Source: Bactericera cockerelli (Eukaryota; Arthropoda; Insecta; Hemiptera; Triozidae). Taken from it: a stretch of DNA of 64,000 nt. Below the pieces are notes generated by a model, which was not told the DNA's origin, did no database searches, and was given only the letters and a program-made list of their open reading frames with translations. Positions within the stretch are counted from its first letter, which is position 1, and every line of letters starts with the position of its first letter. A program made the position numbers and the translations under genes. The stretch covers positions 3,065,828-3,129,827 of the forward strand of contig CM044966.1 of the NCBI GenBank assembly GCA_024516035.1, read 5' to 3'. Below, piece after piece: positions 1 through 9,655 of the stretch.

Positions 1-49
1 CTACCGCCACTCATAATGGAAACTTTCAATCACAACAGGGTGTCCAAAA

Positions 50-240
50 GTTTTTTTTTTTATTGATGAGTGGGTCTGATTGGGGACTATAAACAGGGAG
101 TAGACCAACATTGGCTTGGTTCTGTGGGCCCTTGTCGATTATTAGCCTCCTTGTAAAGACAGTGGTAGAAGTGCTGAGTCATTCCTCCACTGTCTGGCTA
201 CCATCGTTCACGATGACGCCACCCTATGATGATGAATGAT
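50..240 (-). repeat. Family A repeat, near-complete copy
   Basis: Read on the - strand this is the dispersed unit that starts near GGTGGCGTCATCGTGAACG, continues through a stretch on a 'CCACTGTCTTTACAAGGAGG' core and ends at CTGTTTATAGTCCCC. At least five other copies occur here (5.4, 8.0, 10.9, 20.4 and 62.2 kb). A run of T at 51-61 would be its A-rich tail. No tRNA-like A or B box is visible, so I class it only as a dispersed short repeat, probably non-autonomous. Confidence 0.75.
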
Positions 241-546
241 GAGTGTTTTACAGCCGTTTTCATTTCGTAGTCATGAAACAGGAGCCATTAGCTAAACAGG
301 AGCTAATGGACAGGCTACAACACAGACCACAAACGTCTACATTAGCTCCTGTTTTTTTTTTTTTTTTTTTTGTATTATAATATTTCTTTCCGCTTTCCCC
401 TCTTTTTTTAGTTTATAAAGAAACTAATATATTTCTTTTTATATATTTTATAAACACCCGCCACCAGCGTTCAGCTGACAGGGTTGTTTAAAAATACATT
501 TTTTGCCATAATTATATTTGTGAATGTTGTAATGTAACGAATAAAG

Positions 547-579
<33 letters not shown>

Positions 580-732
580 ACTCATCAGTATCGTAGGGTG
601 GCGTCCTCGTGAACGTTGGTAGCCAGACAGAGACGCTTGTGGTCTGTACTGTAGCCTGCCCATCCCGTAGTATGCCTCCCCTCTGACGGGCGAGAAGTGA
701 CACAATACTTCCCATTTAGTTCTGGGTCCGAA
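241..732. repeat. Patchwork of SINE-G 3' fragments with poly-T and poly-A runs
   Basis: 241-345 carries two opposed fragments of the SINE-G 3' end (GTCATGAAACAGGAGC and CAGGCTACAACACAGACC). 350-371 is a T run and 547-578 an A run of about 32. 579-722 is a - strand piece in which family A sequence (GGTGGCGTCCTCGTGAACG) runs directly into the SINE-G 3' half. The 375-540 interval is AT-rich with nothing recognisable. The A/G joint suggests template switching or recombination. Confidence 0.6.
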
Positions 733-840
733 AACGACAAAAAGGATGGTGTCGATAGCACGTTGAATGCACCGGTTCTCACTGAAGTTCGGCAACGTCC
801 AGCGAGGTGAAGACTTCGTGCATGATGCTGCCATTTGGGC
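733..840 (+). repeat. 5S-rRNA-like fragment (SINE-5S relic)
   Basis: The stretch around AGCACGTTGAATGCACCGG, then TCACTGAAGTTCGGCAACG and GCGAGGTGAAGACTT, follows the order of the first two-thirds of a eukaryotic 5S rRNA, with gaps. It lacks the 3' third and is bordered by other repeats, so it is a relic of a 5S-derived retroposon, not a 5S gene. Confidence 0.55.
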
Positions 841-905
841 CAAACACAGGCTGGGTGAGGTTAATAAGTGTAGCTAGTACGATTCCAAGCGAATGGAGGG
901 TAAAA
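840..905 (+). repeat. SINE-B internal fragment
   Basis: Matches the SINE-B body by eye (CAGGCTGGGTGAGGTTAA, then GATTCC and GCGAATGGAGGGTAAAA), as in the fuller copy at 1976-2332. Head and tail are missing. Confidence 0.6.
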
Positions 906-1111
906 TCCCGGTGGAAGGTAACCACCAGGCGAGGTTAATGCTCAGCCCATTTTCTACCACCTAACTCTCAGAGTCTTATTATTATGTGGTCACAAACTCA
1001 AATTAATGAAGGAAAAAATCATGCATTGGGTGGAGTGGGTGGTATTCGAACCAATGGATCCCTAATACACTACCTGGATTACCAGACTAGCGTTAACCAC
1101 TTGAATACCAT
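906..1111 (-). repeat. SINE-C, near full-length
   Basis: On the - strand it has a tRNA-like head (GTGGTTAACGCTAGTCTGG, then the B-box-like GGTTCGAAT), a body with CCACATAATAATAAGACTC and the 3' module GCGAGGTTAATGCTCAG in reverse. Other copies lie at 1.8, 21.2, 23.3, 28.6, 37.5, 39.2 and 61.4 kb. The tRNA-like head implies an internal RNA polymerase III promoter at birth. Confidence 0.75.
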
Positions 1112-1185
1112 TGTATACACTATACATACATGCCCATCCAATCTTGAACATTGCTACTGTTTTAGTTTTTTTCTTTTTTTTTTTA

Positions 1186-1480
1186 AAGATGAGTGTTTCA
1201 TAGCTGTTTTCATTTCATAGCCATGAAACAGGAGCTACTGTAGACGCTTGTGGTCTGTGTTGTAGCCTGCCTATCCCGTAATATGCCTCCCCTCTGATGG
1301 GCGAGAAGTGACACAATACTTCCCAATCAGGTGCTGGGTTAACATGAGCGCACCGGAAGGTATCCACTTACAAATAATTGTAACCCAATTCAGAATACAA
1401 ATTTTTTCGGCACAGAGGATCAAACCCGTGACCTTCCGCATGACAAGCGAGTGCTTAAGCACTGAGCTAATCGCGCTGTA
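1186..1480 (-). repeat. SINE-G, full-length
   Basis: On the - strand it begins with a tRNA-like head (GATTAGCTCAGTGCTTAAGC, then a B-box-like GGTTTGATCC) and ends with the conserved 3' part GCCATGAAACAGGAGC in reverse. The plus-strand copy at 32394-32704 is the best reference. The A box, B box and length of about 300 bp are typical of a tRNA-derived SINE. Confidence 0.75.
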
Positions 1481-1787
1481 TTATTTCTGTTGGTATTATA
1501 TTTGTTGTTGTTGCTATGATAGTTGTTGTTGTTCTTGACATGGACTTTATTTATTATTATACTTCGTAAAAAAAATCTCGATCATTGCTACTGTTTTGTC
1601 ATTATTATTATTGTTGTGGTTGTGGTCTTTGTTATTATTATTATTATTCTTCGTCATAAAATTTAGCGATCTGAGGTCGCGAATTCTAGACGCGTCACTT
1701 TGCAACTGCATCAGCGTGCCCCAAACTTCAGGACAACATCGTCAATGGCATGGAGCAATAATTAACCATAATAATAACACTCTTTTA
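1481..1787. other. AT-rich spacer with TTG/TTA microsatellite
   Basis: Mostly runs of TTGTTG and TTATTA with a short unique piece around 1675-1745. No gene-like reading frame, splice structure or known repeat was recognised. Confidence 0.5.
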
Positions 1788-1945
1788 ATAGAAAGTAACC
1801 ACCAGGCGAGGTTAAAGGTCACAGCATTTTCAACCACTTAACCCTCAGAATCTTATTATTACGTGGTAACAAACTCAAATTAATGAGAAAATCATGCAAT
1901 GGGTGGGAGTCGAACTAACGGATGCCTACACATATTATATCATAA
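1788..1945 (-). repeat. SINE-C, 3' part and partial head
   Basis: Same order of modules as the copy at 906-1111 (AACCACCAGGCGAGGTTAA, then the ACTCAAATTAATGAG core), but the head is degraded after GGGAGTCGAACTAACGG. Confidence 0.65.
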
Positions 1946-1975
1946 TATTGTAGATATACGTAAATGTATTATTGG

Positions 1976-2332
1976 CAGCCTCCGTGGCGTAATGGTTGTG
2001 ACTACTGCCCGTAGTCCAGAGTTCCCGAGTTCAACTCCCGGCTGGGGCAGACTCTTCGAAGAAAATTCTGTTCCATCCAAACACGTGAGGCTGCCATTTC
2101 CGGCCCTACCCAGGCTGGGTGAGGTTAATGTGGGTAGCTGGTACGATTCCCAGCGAATGGAGGGTAAAACCCCCGTCCTAATCCAGGACGTTAAATGAAG
2201 TAGAATCGTTGGCGTTAGGAAGGGCATCCAGCCATAAAAAAACGTGCTCCACCCTACCAACCTCAACCATGAGGTTGAACAATGCCGACCCCAAAAGCAA
2301 CATAAGCTAATATGGGATAAAGGCAAGGGAGA
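1976..2332 (+). repeat. SINE-B, full-length, with about 20-bp target-site duplication
   Basis: The head GCCTCCGTGGCGTAATGGTT and the B-box-like GAGTTCAACTCC are tRNA-like; the body runs through CAGGCTGGGTGAGGTTAA and GGAGGGTAAAACCCC. The sequence just before it (TACGTAAATGTATTATTG, near 1957-1975) recurs at 3224-3241, beyond the inverted-repeat element that follows. So the SINE made a duplication of about 20 bp, and the inverted-repeat element later landed in its 3' edge. The 3' end here is A/G-rich rather than poly-A. Confidence 0.8.
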
Positions 2333-2334
2333 TA

Positions 2335-3223
2335 TACAGGGTCTTCATAAAGTCTCACCCAGGCCTAGGTTTCTCGAAAACGACTCAGAATATCAAAAAA
2401 CGCAAAAACCCGTATTCCTTTATATTTAGGAGGATTGATTTTCAGCCAATTTTTTTTGCCTACACGGCCCCAGTCAGGCTGGGCATGGACCAACTTTAAA
2501 ATCTTAAATAGAATAGTATGTCTTATGGCATATTGTTTTAAAGGTCTTATTAAGAGAAGTTCATTACAATAAATTTCAGTGTGCTACGACTTACCGTTCT
2601 CGAGATACAGGGTCGGACGTCCTGCGTAATACCCATATATTTTGACCTATAACTCGTTAACCGTAAATTATGGGGAAAAATTTTCTTGTTAATAATAACT
2701 CCTTCTGACAGGACCTTTCGAATAAGTTATAACTCGACATATTCTGTTGATGTTAGTTTCTGGTCGGTTTCGTCAGCCAGCCGGACGAACAGTCGAAAAA
2801 AATTTAACGAAAAAACAAATCAAATTTTAACTTGTTCGAAAGTTCTTGCCATAAGGAGTTATTATTACCAAGAAAAATTTTTTCCATAATTTACGGTTAA
2901 CGAGTTATAGGTCAAAATATATGGATATTACGCAGGACGTCCGACCCTGTATCTCGAGAACGGTAAGTCGTAGCTCACTAAAATTTGTTGTAATGAACTT
3001 CTCTTAATAAGACCTTTAAAGCAATATGCCACAAGACATACCATTCTATTTAAGATTTTAAAGTTGGTCCATGCCCAGCCTGACTGGGGCCGTGTAGGAA
3101 AAAAAAAATTGGCTGAAAATCAATCCCCCTAAATATAAAGGAATACGGGTTTTTGCGTTTTTTGATATTCTGAGTCGTTTTCGAGAAACCTAGGCCTGGG
3201 TGAGACTTTATGAAGACCCTGTA
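2335..3223. mobile_element. Palindromic inverted-repeat transposon remnant (TA-flanked MITE)
   Basis: The two ends are long inverted repeats: CAGGGTCTTCATAAAGTC at the left and its complement GACTTTATGAAGACCCTG at the right. The complementarity continues inward for roughly 400 bp per arm with few mismatches (for example ACCCGTATTCC against GGAATACGGGT). Ends are bordered by TATA on both sides, which fits a TA target as in the Tc1/mariner superfamily. There is no transposase frame. A related, damaged copy lies at 41.0-41.6 kb. The superfamily is inferred from the TA border only. Confidence 0.75.
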
Positions 3224-3480
3224 TACGTAAATGTATTATTGCTTGTGTAGTTGTGTATGCATAAAAAAATACACTACCTTGATTACCAGACTACCGCGTT
3301 AACCACTTGACTACCAGTGCACATGATAACTTATGTATTATAGGTATTAAGGGTGAAATAAATTGACAAAATATATTACTTGAGTCATTGTTTGGCAAAG
3401 GGCGAAGAATTTTTTCGAGTTAATAGGATTTTCGACCTGTCGGCTGTTGAGATTTTGAGTTTGCCAGATTCTTATTAGTA
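3224..3480. other. Spacer with a SINE-C head trace
   Basis: After the target duplication there is a short stretch (about 3270-3325) resembling a - strand SINE-C head (TGATTACCAGACTACCGCG, then TTAACCACTTGACTACCAG). The rest is AT-rich with nothing recognised. Confidence 0.4.
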
Positions 3481-3870
3481 ATTTATTATTATTATTATTA
3501 TTATTAAACACTTTATTAGATATAAACAGACATAATATATGTACAGTAAAAATATTCGTTAGTAAGTAGATTTGTTCCAATTATTACTGTTTCTATGAAA
3601 AAACCATTTTTGCACATGTGCTACATCAAGTTCTGACCTAATTTTCCACCGGAAAATTCAAAATTAATTTTTTTTACTATTTATCCCTTCTTCCTGAGTT
3701 GTCGATCTAAAACATATTTTTTTTTCGCTGAAAATATATGTTAAGGGTTAACAAATGGAAACAATATTGTATGCATAAAAAAGGGTGAAAAAAATAATAT
3801 AAACATATGTCCTAACTAAAGGGCGGGGTTATTGCTGATGGCAATCTCTTCCAGCCAATCCTTTTTGTTG
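3481..3870 (-). repeat. Rt1 retroposon 3' end
   Basis: On the - strand it shows the diagnostic core CCGCCCTTTAGTTAGGACAT and, further on, an AT-rich stretch ending in a TAA-type repeat at 3484-3505. It faces the copy at 4068-4250 head to head, making a loose inverted pair. It looks like the untranslated 3' end of a non-LTR retrotransposon; no reverse transcriptase is present. Confidence 0.6.
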
Positions 3871-4067
3871 AAAAATCAAACACATCGGCCGAGGTGTTAA
3901 GAACGCCTATACAAAGAAAGAGAGAGCCCGGTAGAGTGTAAGGTAACGGAAAACATAGTTCCCATGCATTTCATGTACTTTCAGCCAGCGAAAAGTGCAA
4001 CATGAATTATTTCAAAAATTGCTATTTTTATTGCAGATTACGAGAATACACAATAGTAAACCTTCTG

Positions 4068-4250
4068 ATTTGGAAGAGATTGCCATAGGCAATAACCCCG
4101 CCCTTTAGTTAGGACATAACTTATGTATATATTTTGTTTGTTTTTTTTTTATATTATTAATATTGTCAATTTTTATATTTAATTTTTACCATTATTTGTC
4201 TGTATATATATGTTCTACCTACTAATAAAGAGTTTCTCAATAAATAAATA
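4068..4250 (+). repeat. Rt1 retroposon 3' end
   Basis: Begins around GGAAGAGATTGCCATAGG, has CCCGCCCTTTAGTTAGGACA and ends after CTACTAATAAAG in an AATAAATAAATAAAT tail. The AATAAA just before the tail fits a polyadenylated, reverse-transcribed end. Between this and the opposed copy at 3481-3870 lies about 200 bp of unrecognised sequence. Confidence 0.65.
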
Positions 4251-5165
4251 AATAGTTTGGAAAGCGCTGGTTTTGAGGACAATTCAAAAACTGGACTGAC
4301 AAATGCAGTTCGTCATGAAGCTACTGTTGATGCACCAGAAAGAAAGAAAAAAACCAAGTTGTCCTGCGTTATTTTTTCTCCATCAATCTCGTCTAGATTT
4401 TTTCTGTTCTCGACCTCTATGTCGTCTAATAGTTGAAATAGTTGCAACTACTGGCCGTAGTGTACACTCGGCGACACGGGTAGCGTCCTTTATGATTTTT
4501 AGGGCGAAATCAATGGAAAAAATCGAGAAGTTAAGGGGTCGATTTCAGAATCAGGATTTGTTGATTTTGTAATTTGTAATTTATTTGCATTAATAATTAC
4601 GTACATAATAGGTATAATAGGTAACATAATATATTTAATGCGACTACCCCACACTAAGGGGATGCAGTTCTCTTGTTTGGTGGGGTAGTTTCATTTCTTA
4701 AAATAGTTTTTTTTTTAAGTCTAACTCATAGTAGGTAAACAATGTACAAAAAAATGTTTCTACTTTTTAAAATTACTTTTAATATGTAGGTTAGGTTAAC
4801 ATTTCATTAGTTGCTTTCTAGATTATAATTTTTACACTTAACAAGACATAGAAAACACACAGGATAGTAACAACAATTAAGGGGGGAAACATGTTATATC
4901 ATCTCAGTAACTTTAAACAACCTCTGTTCAGGCAAACCTACACAACCTCCATTTCAATCAAGCAGAACGCGAAAGGTGAGTCTCTTTCTCTGCGCTGGAG
5001 TGTCGCTCAGATCTACAGATGCTGTGGTTGTATTTATTAAGGATCTTTGCGATGCTGTTGTTGTATTTATTAAAAAGATCTTCGTATTTATTAAAGGTTT
5101 GTCGACGTTGCCCTGCCGGTATTCAGGTCTAACTGGGTTCAATACCCGCCAGCAGGTTGATTAGC
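4251..5165. other. AT-rich spacer without recognised gene
   Basis: An open frame of 89 codons at 4303-4572 (+) has no family resemblance I can see, no convincing splice context and a biased composition; I treat it as chance. The stretch at 4640-4700 repeats GGGGTAGT-type sequence in both directions, and 5030-5095 has a short direct repeat GTATTTATTAA. Confidence 0.4.
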
Positions 5166-5408
5166 AGACTGGTCTGCACAGGGTCCTTCCCAGTTGGCTA
5201 GGTCACTGACTGAGACCTTACTTGGTGTTGAACAGAAAACCTCATAGACGCTCCTTGATTCTGAGAAAGCCTTTGACTCGGAATCAATTCAGCTATACCA
5301 CATCAGTGTCATCTTGTGGGTCCTTCGTTCTTTACCAGTTGCCTAGGTCAATGACTGAGTTCTCATTTGGACTTTGACAGAAAAAGGACAGTTGTATAGT
5401 ATCATCAT

Positions 5409-5565
5409 ATTATGGCGTCATCGTGAACGATGGTAGCCAGACAGTGCAGGAATGACTCACCACTTCTACCACTGTCTTCACAAGGAGGCTAATAATTGAC
5501 AAGGGCCCCCAGAACCAAGCCAATGCTGGTCTACTCCCTGTTTATAGTCCCCCAGCCAGACTGTA
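5409..5565 (+). repeat. Family A repeat
   Basis: Contains the core from GGCGTCATCGTGAACGATGG through CCACTGTCTTCACAAGGAGG to TGTTTATAGTCCCCCAGCC, close to the copies at 10.9 and 20.4 kb. Confidence 0.75.
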
Positions 5566-5879
5566 TAGTATAGGCCATGTAATTCTGCATCAAAAATCAA
5601 GTCATCATATATTATACAATGCAATCTATACTTCTGGGTCCTTACCAGTTGCCTAGGTCACTGACTGAGACCTTATTTGGACTATTGGATAAAAAAATCT
5701 GCTGTTTTACAGACGTTTCTTGATTTTGAGAAAGCTTTTGATTTCATTGAAATCACAATTATTTAGGAAATTTTCGTATGGGTCCTCTAACTATCCAGGT
5801 TATTTACTTGCCTTATAGACGCTCCTCGATTAACCTTCGACTTGGAATCAAGGCATCATATAGAGTCGAAGACGAAAAC

Positions 5880-6103
5880 AAGATACTCAGGGGACCGAGA
5901 ATTTTTCTCTAATAATCCAGTTTCTCTTAGAAGAGGTTATTTTTACTTATAGAGACGGAAATTTGACCTGGAAAATTGTCTCTTATATTTATCCGGGTTT
6001 CTCTAATACGAGTAAAAAGATTATTTTCACTTATGGAGACGTAAATTTGACCTGGAAATTGTTCTCTTATATCGAGATTTCTCTTATAGCCAGGTTCGAC
6101 TGT
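5880..6103. mobile_element. Tigger/pogo-like inverted-repeat element, one end
   Basis: The right end reads TAGCCAGGTTCGACTGTA, the complement of TACAGTCGAACCTGGCTA, a typical layout for pogo/Tigger termini (CAGT...AACCT). Inside, TTTGACCTGGAAA is repeated near 5964 and 6047 with CTCTTATAT motifs. I do not find the matching left end, so it is a fragment. Assignment is by terminal motif only. Confidence 0.4.
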
Positions 6104-6740
6104 ATTTTAAACTGTCATCTATACTTTTGGGTCCTTATCAGTTGGATAGGTCACTGACTGAAACCTTACTTGGACTAATGGATTTTTTGTTTATTGCAGT
6201 TTTCGATATTAAAGAGTCATCAGACGATATTTAAAGAGTTTTCGATATTTACAGACGTTCCTTGATTCTGAAAAAGCTTTTGATTTCATTCAAAATCATA
6301 ACTATTTAGGAAATTCCCGAATGGGTCCTTACCAGAATCTTTACGTGCTCTTGAACAGAAAATGTGCTTCTAGACGCTCCTTGATTGTGAGTTATCGCAA
6401 ATTTCAATTTATCGGTATTTCAAACAAGGAGGGAAGTCAGAAAAGGCTCAAGAATTCTACCGAGTTAACAGAATATTCGACCTATCGGGATTTCAAGTGA
6501 ACGAGGAGATTCCACTATAATTTGAACGTTGAAGAGATGTTATTATTATTATTATCAAACACTTTATTCGATATAAAAAGACGTATTATGTGCAATACAA
6601 ATAATTATTTTATCAATGAAAAAAATGGAAACAATATACTCTAACATCAGTGTCATCGGTACTTGTAGGTCCTTAGTACTCTACCAGTTGCTTAGCTCAC
6701 TGCCGAGTCCTTACTTGGATTTGGACAGAAAATGGACAGG

Positions 6741-7180
6741 GCAAAATATATAAATGTTTTTGTAATAAGTACTTCTGTGGCGCTAAATCACCGATTGCGC
6801 ACTGTTCACTGTTCCAGATAGGAAAACCCGATGCAATGACTTAAGTTATCGATTTTGTGTATTAAGATCGCCCTAAACTAAGAGTATATAATTTTTTTGG
6901 CAAGAGTATTCCATGTAATTCTGCATTGAAAATGTGATATTGAAATGTTTTTTGGGAGATGGGCATGTCCTTGTCCATATTGTCCATCCAACTCTACAGG
7001 TACACCCTATAGAGTTATTAATATAAAAAAAAATATTATTGATCTTAATTTTTTTTGTACATACCTACTTCTAAGTTTTTTTAATTTATTGTTACCCATT
7101 ATTTTTTTGTTGATGATTATTTTGTAAAAAAAAGAAAAAAAATTGTAGATAAATAAAAACACCCTGTACAAACCAGTCCC
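6741..7180. other. Spacer with a dispersed unit shared with 38.9 kb
   Basis: 6780-6870 (CACCGATTGCGCACTGTTC, then GCAATGACTTAAGTTAT) resembles 38945-39030 (CACGGATTGCGCACTGTGC, then GCAATGACTTGAGTTAT), so it is a diverged dispersed repeat. 7020-7150 is AT-rich with runs of A and T. Confidence 0.45.
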
Positions 7181-7235
7181 AATTACCAGACCAATGTCCT
7201 TCTTGTTAACTAGATGAACTTTACCGGCCTGGTTT

Positions 7236-7440
7236 ATGTCAATTAAACTAAGACCGTTTAACAGTCGGTTAAATATCACCTGATAAATTGGTGGTGTTAA
7301 GGACACCCTTACACGTTACGCTGCTTTTAACCAGACCATTTAACAGTCCGTTTAAAAAAGAGACAGTTGAACACTTTGAACAGTCGGTTAAATATCACCT
7401 GATGAATTGGTGGTATTAAGGACACCCTTACATGTTACGC
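7236..7440 (+). repeat. Imperfect direct repeat, two copies of about 75-90 bp
   Basis: TCGGTTAAATATCACCTGAT followed by AATTGGTGGT and TTAAGGACACCCTTACA occurs at about 7263-7318 and again at 7384-7439. Copies differ by a few bases. Function unknown. Confidence 0.6.
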
Positions 7441-7527
7441 ATGTATTTTATCCCCTCTTGATCTTCAACGTCAATTTTAACTACTAATAATCATAATTCC
7501 GTGTCCGTGAGATAGGCACAGACAAGG

Positions 7528-7660
7528 GTTGGCTGGAAGAGATTGCCATAGGCGATAACCTCGCCTGTTAGTTACGACATTAGTATTATTTCTTCTTTAT
7601 TTATTTATTTTTTCTTAATTTTATAATATCGCCTTATTTATAATAATATCGCCTTATTTA
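7528..7660 (+). repeat. Rt1 retroposon 3' end, diverged
   Basis: GGAAGAGATTGCCATAGGCG followed by TAACCTCGCCTGTTAGTTA is a diverged form of the Rt1 core. The tail is AT-rich and contains ATAATATCGCCTTATTTA twice in tandem. Confidence 0.5.
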
Positions 7661-7667
7661 TTCTGCC

Positions 7668-7852
7668 TCATTAGGACTATTAAAGTCCCATTATTCCAGC
7701 AGTAAGCCCAAAACATATTATTATGTGGTAAAAATCCCAATTGGGAGGATAACATGTCATGTCCCAGCTGGGTTTCGAACCCACGACTTCTGTAGTCGTT
7801 GGATTCACAGAGTGCCGCCTTTACCACTGAGCTATCGGGACAGACTTTACTG
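7668..7852 (-). repeat. SINE-F with tRNA-like head
   Basis: On the - strand: GTCCCGATAGCTCAGTGG (A-box region), then TGGGTTCGAAACCCAG (B-box region with a self-complementary T arm) and GGGAC that can pair with GTCCC at the start, so a near-complete cloverleaf is possible. The 3' body contains CCACATAATAATATG, shared with SINE-C. The body after the head marks it as a SINE, not a working tRNA gene. Confidence 0.7.
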
Positions 7853-8009
7853 TTTATACTGTAAATATTGTACATTACTTTGTCCTCCTAATAAAGATTA
7901 AAGATTTATGGTGGTGAGAGGATTGCATGGACACTCAGATTCTATGTCTAGGCTTCTTCCACGTCCATTGATTCTATTAGATATAAAGTCCCAATTGGAA
8001 ATTATCATC

Positions 8010-8400
8010 ATAGGGTGGCGTCATAGTGAACGATGGTAGCCAGACAGTGGAGGAATGACTCAGCACATCTACCACTGTCTTTTAACAAGGATGCTAATAA
8101 TTGACAAGGGCCCCCAGAACTAAGCCAATGCTAGTCTACTCCCTGTTTATAGTCCCCCAGCCAGTCTGCTGGTCTACTCCCTGTTTATAGTCCCCCAGCC
8201 AGTCTGCTGGTGTACTCCCTGTTTATAGTCCCCTAGCCAGTCTGCTGGTCTACTCCCTGTTTATAGTCCCCTAGCTAGACTGCTGGTCTACTCCCTGTTT
8301 ATAGTACCCCAGACAGACTGCGCTGGTCTACTCCCTGTTTATAGTCCCCCAGCCAGTCTGCTGGTCTACTCCCTGTTTTTAGTCCCCCACCCAGCTTTTA
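8010..8400 (+). repeat. Family A repeat whose 3' end is expanded into a tandem array
   Basis: After a normal Family A copy (8010-8165), the terminal piece TGGTCTACTCCCTGTTTATA plus GTCCCCTAGCCAGTCTGC is repeated about six times with a period near 50 bp up to 8395. One unit has TGCGCTGGTC instead of TGCTGGTC. This is local minisatellite growth from a dispersed repeat's end. Confidence 0.8.
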
Positions 8401-8404
8401 ATTG

Positions 8405-8445
8405 CTTCCGACAAATTTCCAATGTTAGAAATCGGAAGTATTGTG
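8405..8445. repeat. Family P palindromic element, short copy
   Basis: TTCCGACAAATTTCCAATGT followed by TAGAAATCGGAAG is an interrupted palindrome; better copies lie at 19.97, 32.22, 38.75 and 50.9 kb. Confidence 0.5.
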
Positions 8446-8960
8446 TTCGTTTTTGAAATACAAATATTATTTATTATTTATTTTTTTTTGTTGAAAAGGT
8501 AGAGCCTTATTATAAAGTTTATTTAGATGATGTTTTTTGTATAAATATAAAACTAAAATAATAGATAAATTTACTGTATTGTGTATGGGCCACCTTCTCT
8601 GAGGTGATTATATGAGTTGCAATTGTCACCATCATACGAGTATAATCTTTGAGCTGGTTCTTGTGCAAATCCCAACACTTGAAGCATTCGGATACTTGAA
8701 ATTAATTGCACTCTGATAGGTCAGGCAGTTACTCTGTGGCGGAGCCCTTTCGGTGTGTGCTTACGTCATTAGGGGTATTTTTCAAAATCGGTAGGTAAAA
8801 TGGCGACAAGAGTAACAACTGTTGTTATCAAAGCAATGTTGTCAGAACAAACCGATCGTTCATTGTAAAGGGGTATTTTTCTTTTGGATATTTTTTTTTT
8901 CCAGGTTCGATATTTCCAGATATTTACATTTGATTCCAAATATTTCCAGTTTAGCTTCCC
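8446..8960. other. Spacer, nothing recognised
   Basis: AT-rich stretch with no supported gene, known repeat or strong secondary structure. Short open frames on both strands end within it and have no family signature. Confidence 0.4.
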
Positions 8961-8965
8961 CAGTC

Positions 8966-9125
8966 TGTCCCGGTAGCTCAGTGGTAAAGGTACTCTGTGA
9001 ATCCAGAGGTTCCAGAGGTCGTTAGGTTTGAAAACCCAGCCGGGACATGACAAGTTATCCTCTTATTTGGGATTTTTACCACATAATAATATGTCCTGGA
9101 ATAATGGGACTTTAATAGACCCTGT
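8966..9125 (+). repeat. SINE-F
   Basis: TCCCGGTAGCTCAGTGGTAA, then GGTTTGAAAACCCAGCCGGG and the body CCACATAATAATATGTCC with GGGACTTTAATAG. Same order as the - strand copy at 7668-7852. The anticodon region is shorter here. Confidence 0.7.
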
Positions 9126-9380
9126 ATTTATTTAAATTGAACAACATGAATCCTTGCATTCATCGAACAAATTGTAATCGAAGAAGAATGGTTTTTATAT
9201 TATTTAAAAAAAGATGAACCCTTGACACCTGCCCTGGTAAGACTAATCGTATATAAAAGGCATAAAAAATTAACTCAAATAAAAAGAAAAGTGTTAAAAA
9301 ATTTTACAATAAATATAACTTCTTATTTAAAAAAATGACTGAAACCTGTGGAATGAAATGTACGATATCTCCGGCCTGTT
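9126..9380. other. AT-rich spacer
   Basis: No gene or recognised repeat. It ends at a T run (9387-9402) that is the tail of the next element. Confidence 0.4.
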
Positions 9381-9384
9381 TTGA

Positions 9385-9655
9385 TTTTTTTTTTTTTTTT
9401 TTGTGGGGTTTAACGTCGCTTTCAACTGCCATGGTCATATCACGACGGGGGTTTTACCCTCCATTCGCAGGAAACTCACAAACCTGCTACTCACATTGAC
9501 CTCACCCAGCCTGAGTGGGGCCGGGAAAAGCCAGCGTCACGAGAATTAGAATTTGAATGGTCACCCATCCAAGTCTTAACCTCGCTGGATGTCGCTTAAC
9601 TTCGGTGTTCTGAAGGGAACCGGTGTATTCAACATGCCATCGACGCTGGCTTCTG
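9385..9655 (-). repeat. SINE-5S, complete: 5S-rRNA-like head plus tail
   Basis: On the - strand the head (9655 down to about 9530) follows 5S rRNA: GCCAGCGTCGATGGCATGTT, then GAATACACCGGTTCCCTTC, ACACCGAAGTTAAGCGAC and GACTTGGATGGGTGACC. The body continues with CCCAGCCTGAG in reverse and GCAGTTGAAAGCGACG, and ends in an A run (T run on + at 9387-9402). 5S-headed SINEs (SINE3 class) use the internal 5S promoter. The body matches fragments at 26.4, 37.3, 57.2, 57.4 and 63.7 kb. Confidence 0.85.

Larger units (their letters stand above)
5166..6740 (+). repeat. Cluster of a short direct repeat with Family A and Tigger-like insertions
   Basis: The motif GGGTCCTTACCAGTTGCCTA followed by GGTCACTGACTGAGACC recurs in more or less intact form near 5180, 5320, 5637, 6128 and 6668, with an accompanying motif TTGATTTTGAGAAAGC near 5255, 5710 and 6262. 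Spacing is irregular (about 150 to 540 bp), so this is a cluster of degraded copies of one larger unit rather than a clean satellite. No coding content recognised. Confidence 0.55.

Noticed and set aside
733..840. 5S rRNA gene
   Set aside because: Only a gapped two-thirds is present, without the 3' third or terminator, and it sits among SINE pieces.
4303..4572. 89-codon gene
   Set aside because: No recognisable domain, AT-driven composition and no splice or promoter context.
7668..7852. Genuine tRNA gene with cloverleaf
   Set aside because: The head can fold, but it is followed by a SINE body that recurs at 8966-9125. The long variable region and diverged partner copy argue for a SINE.
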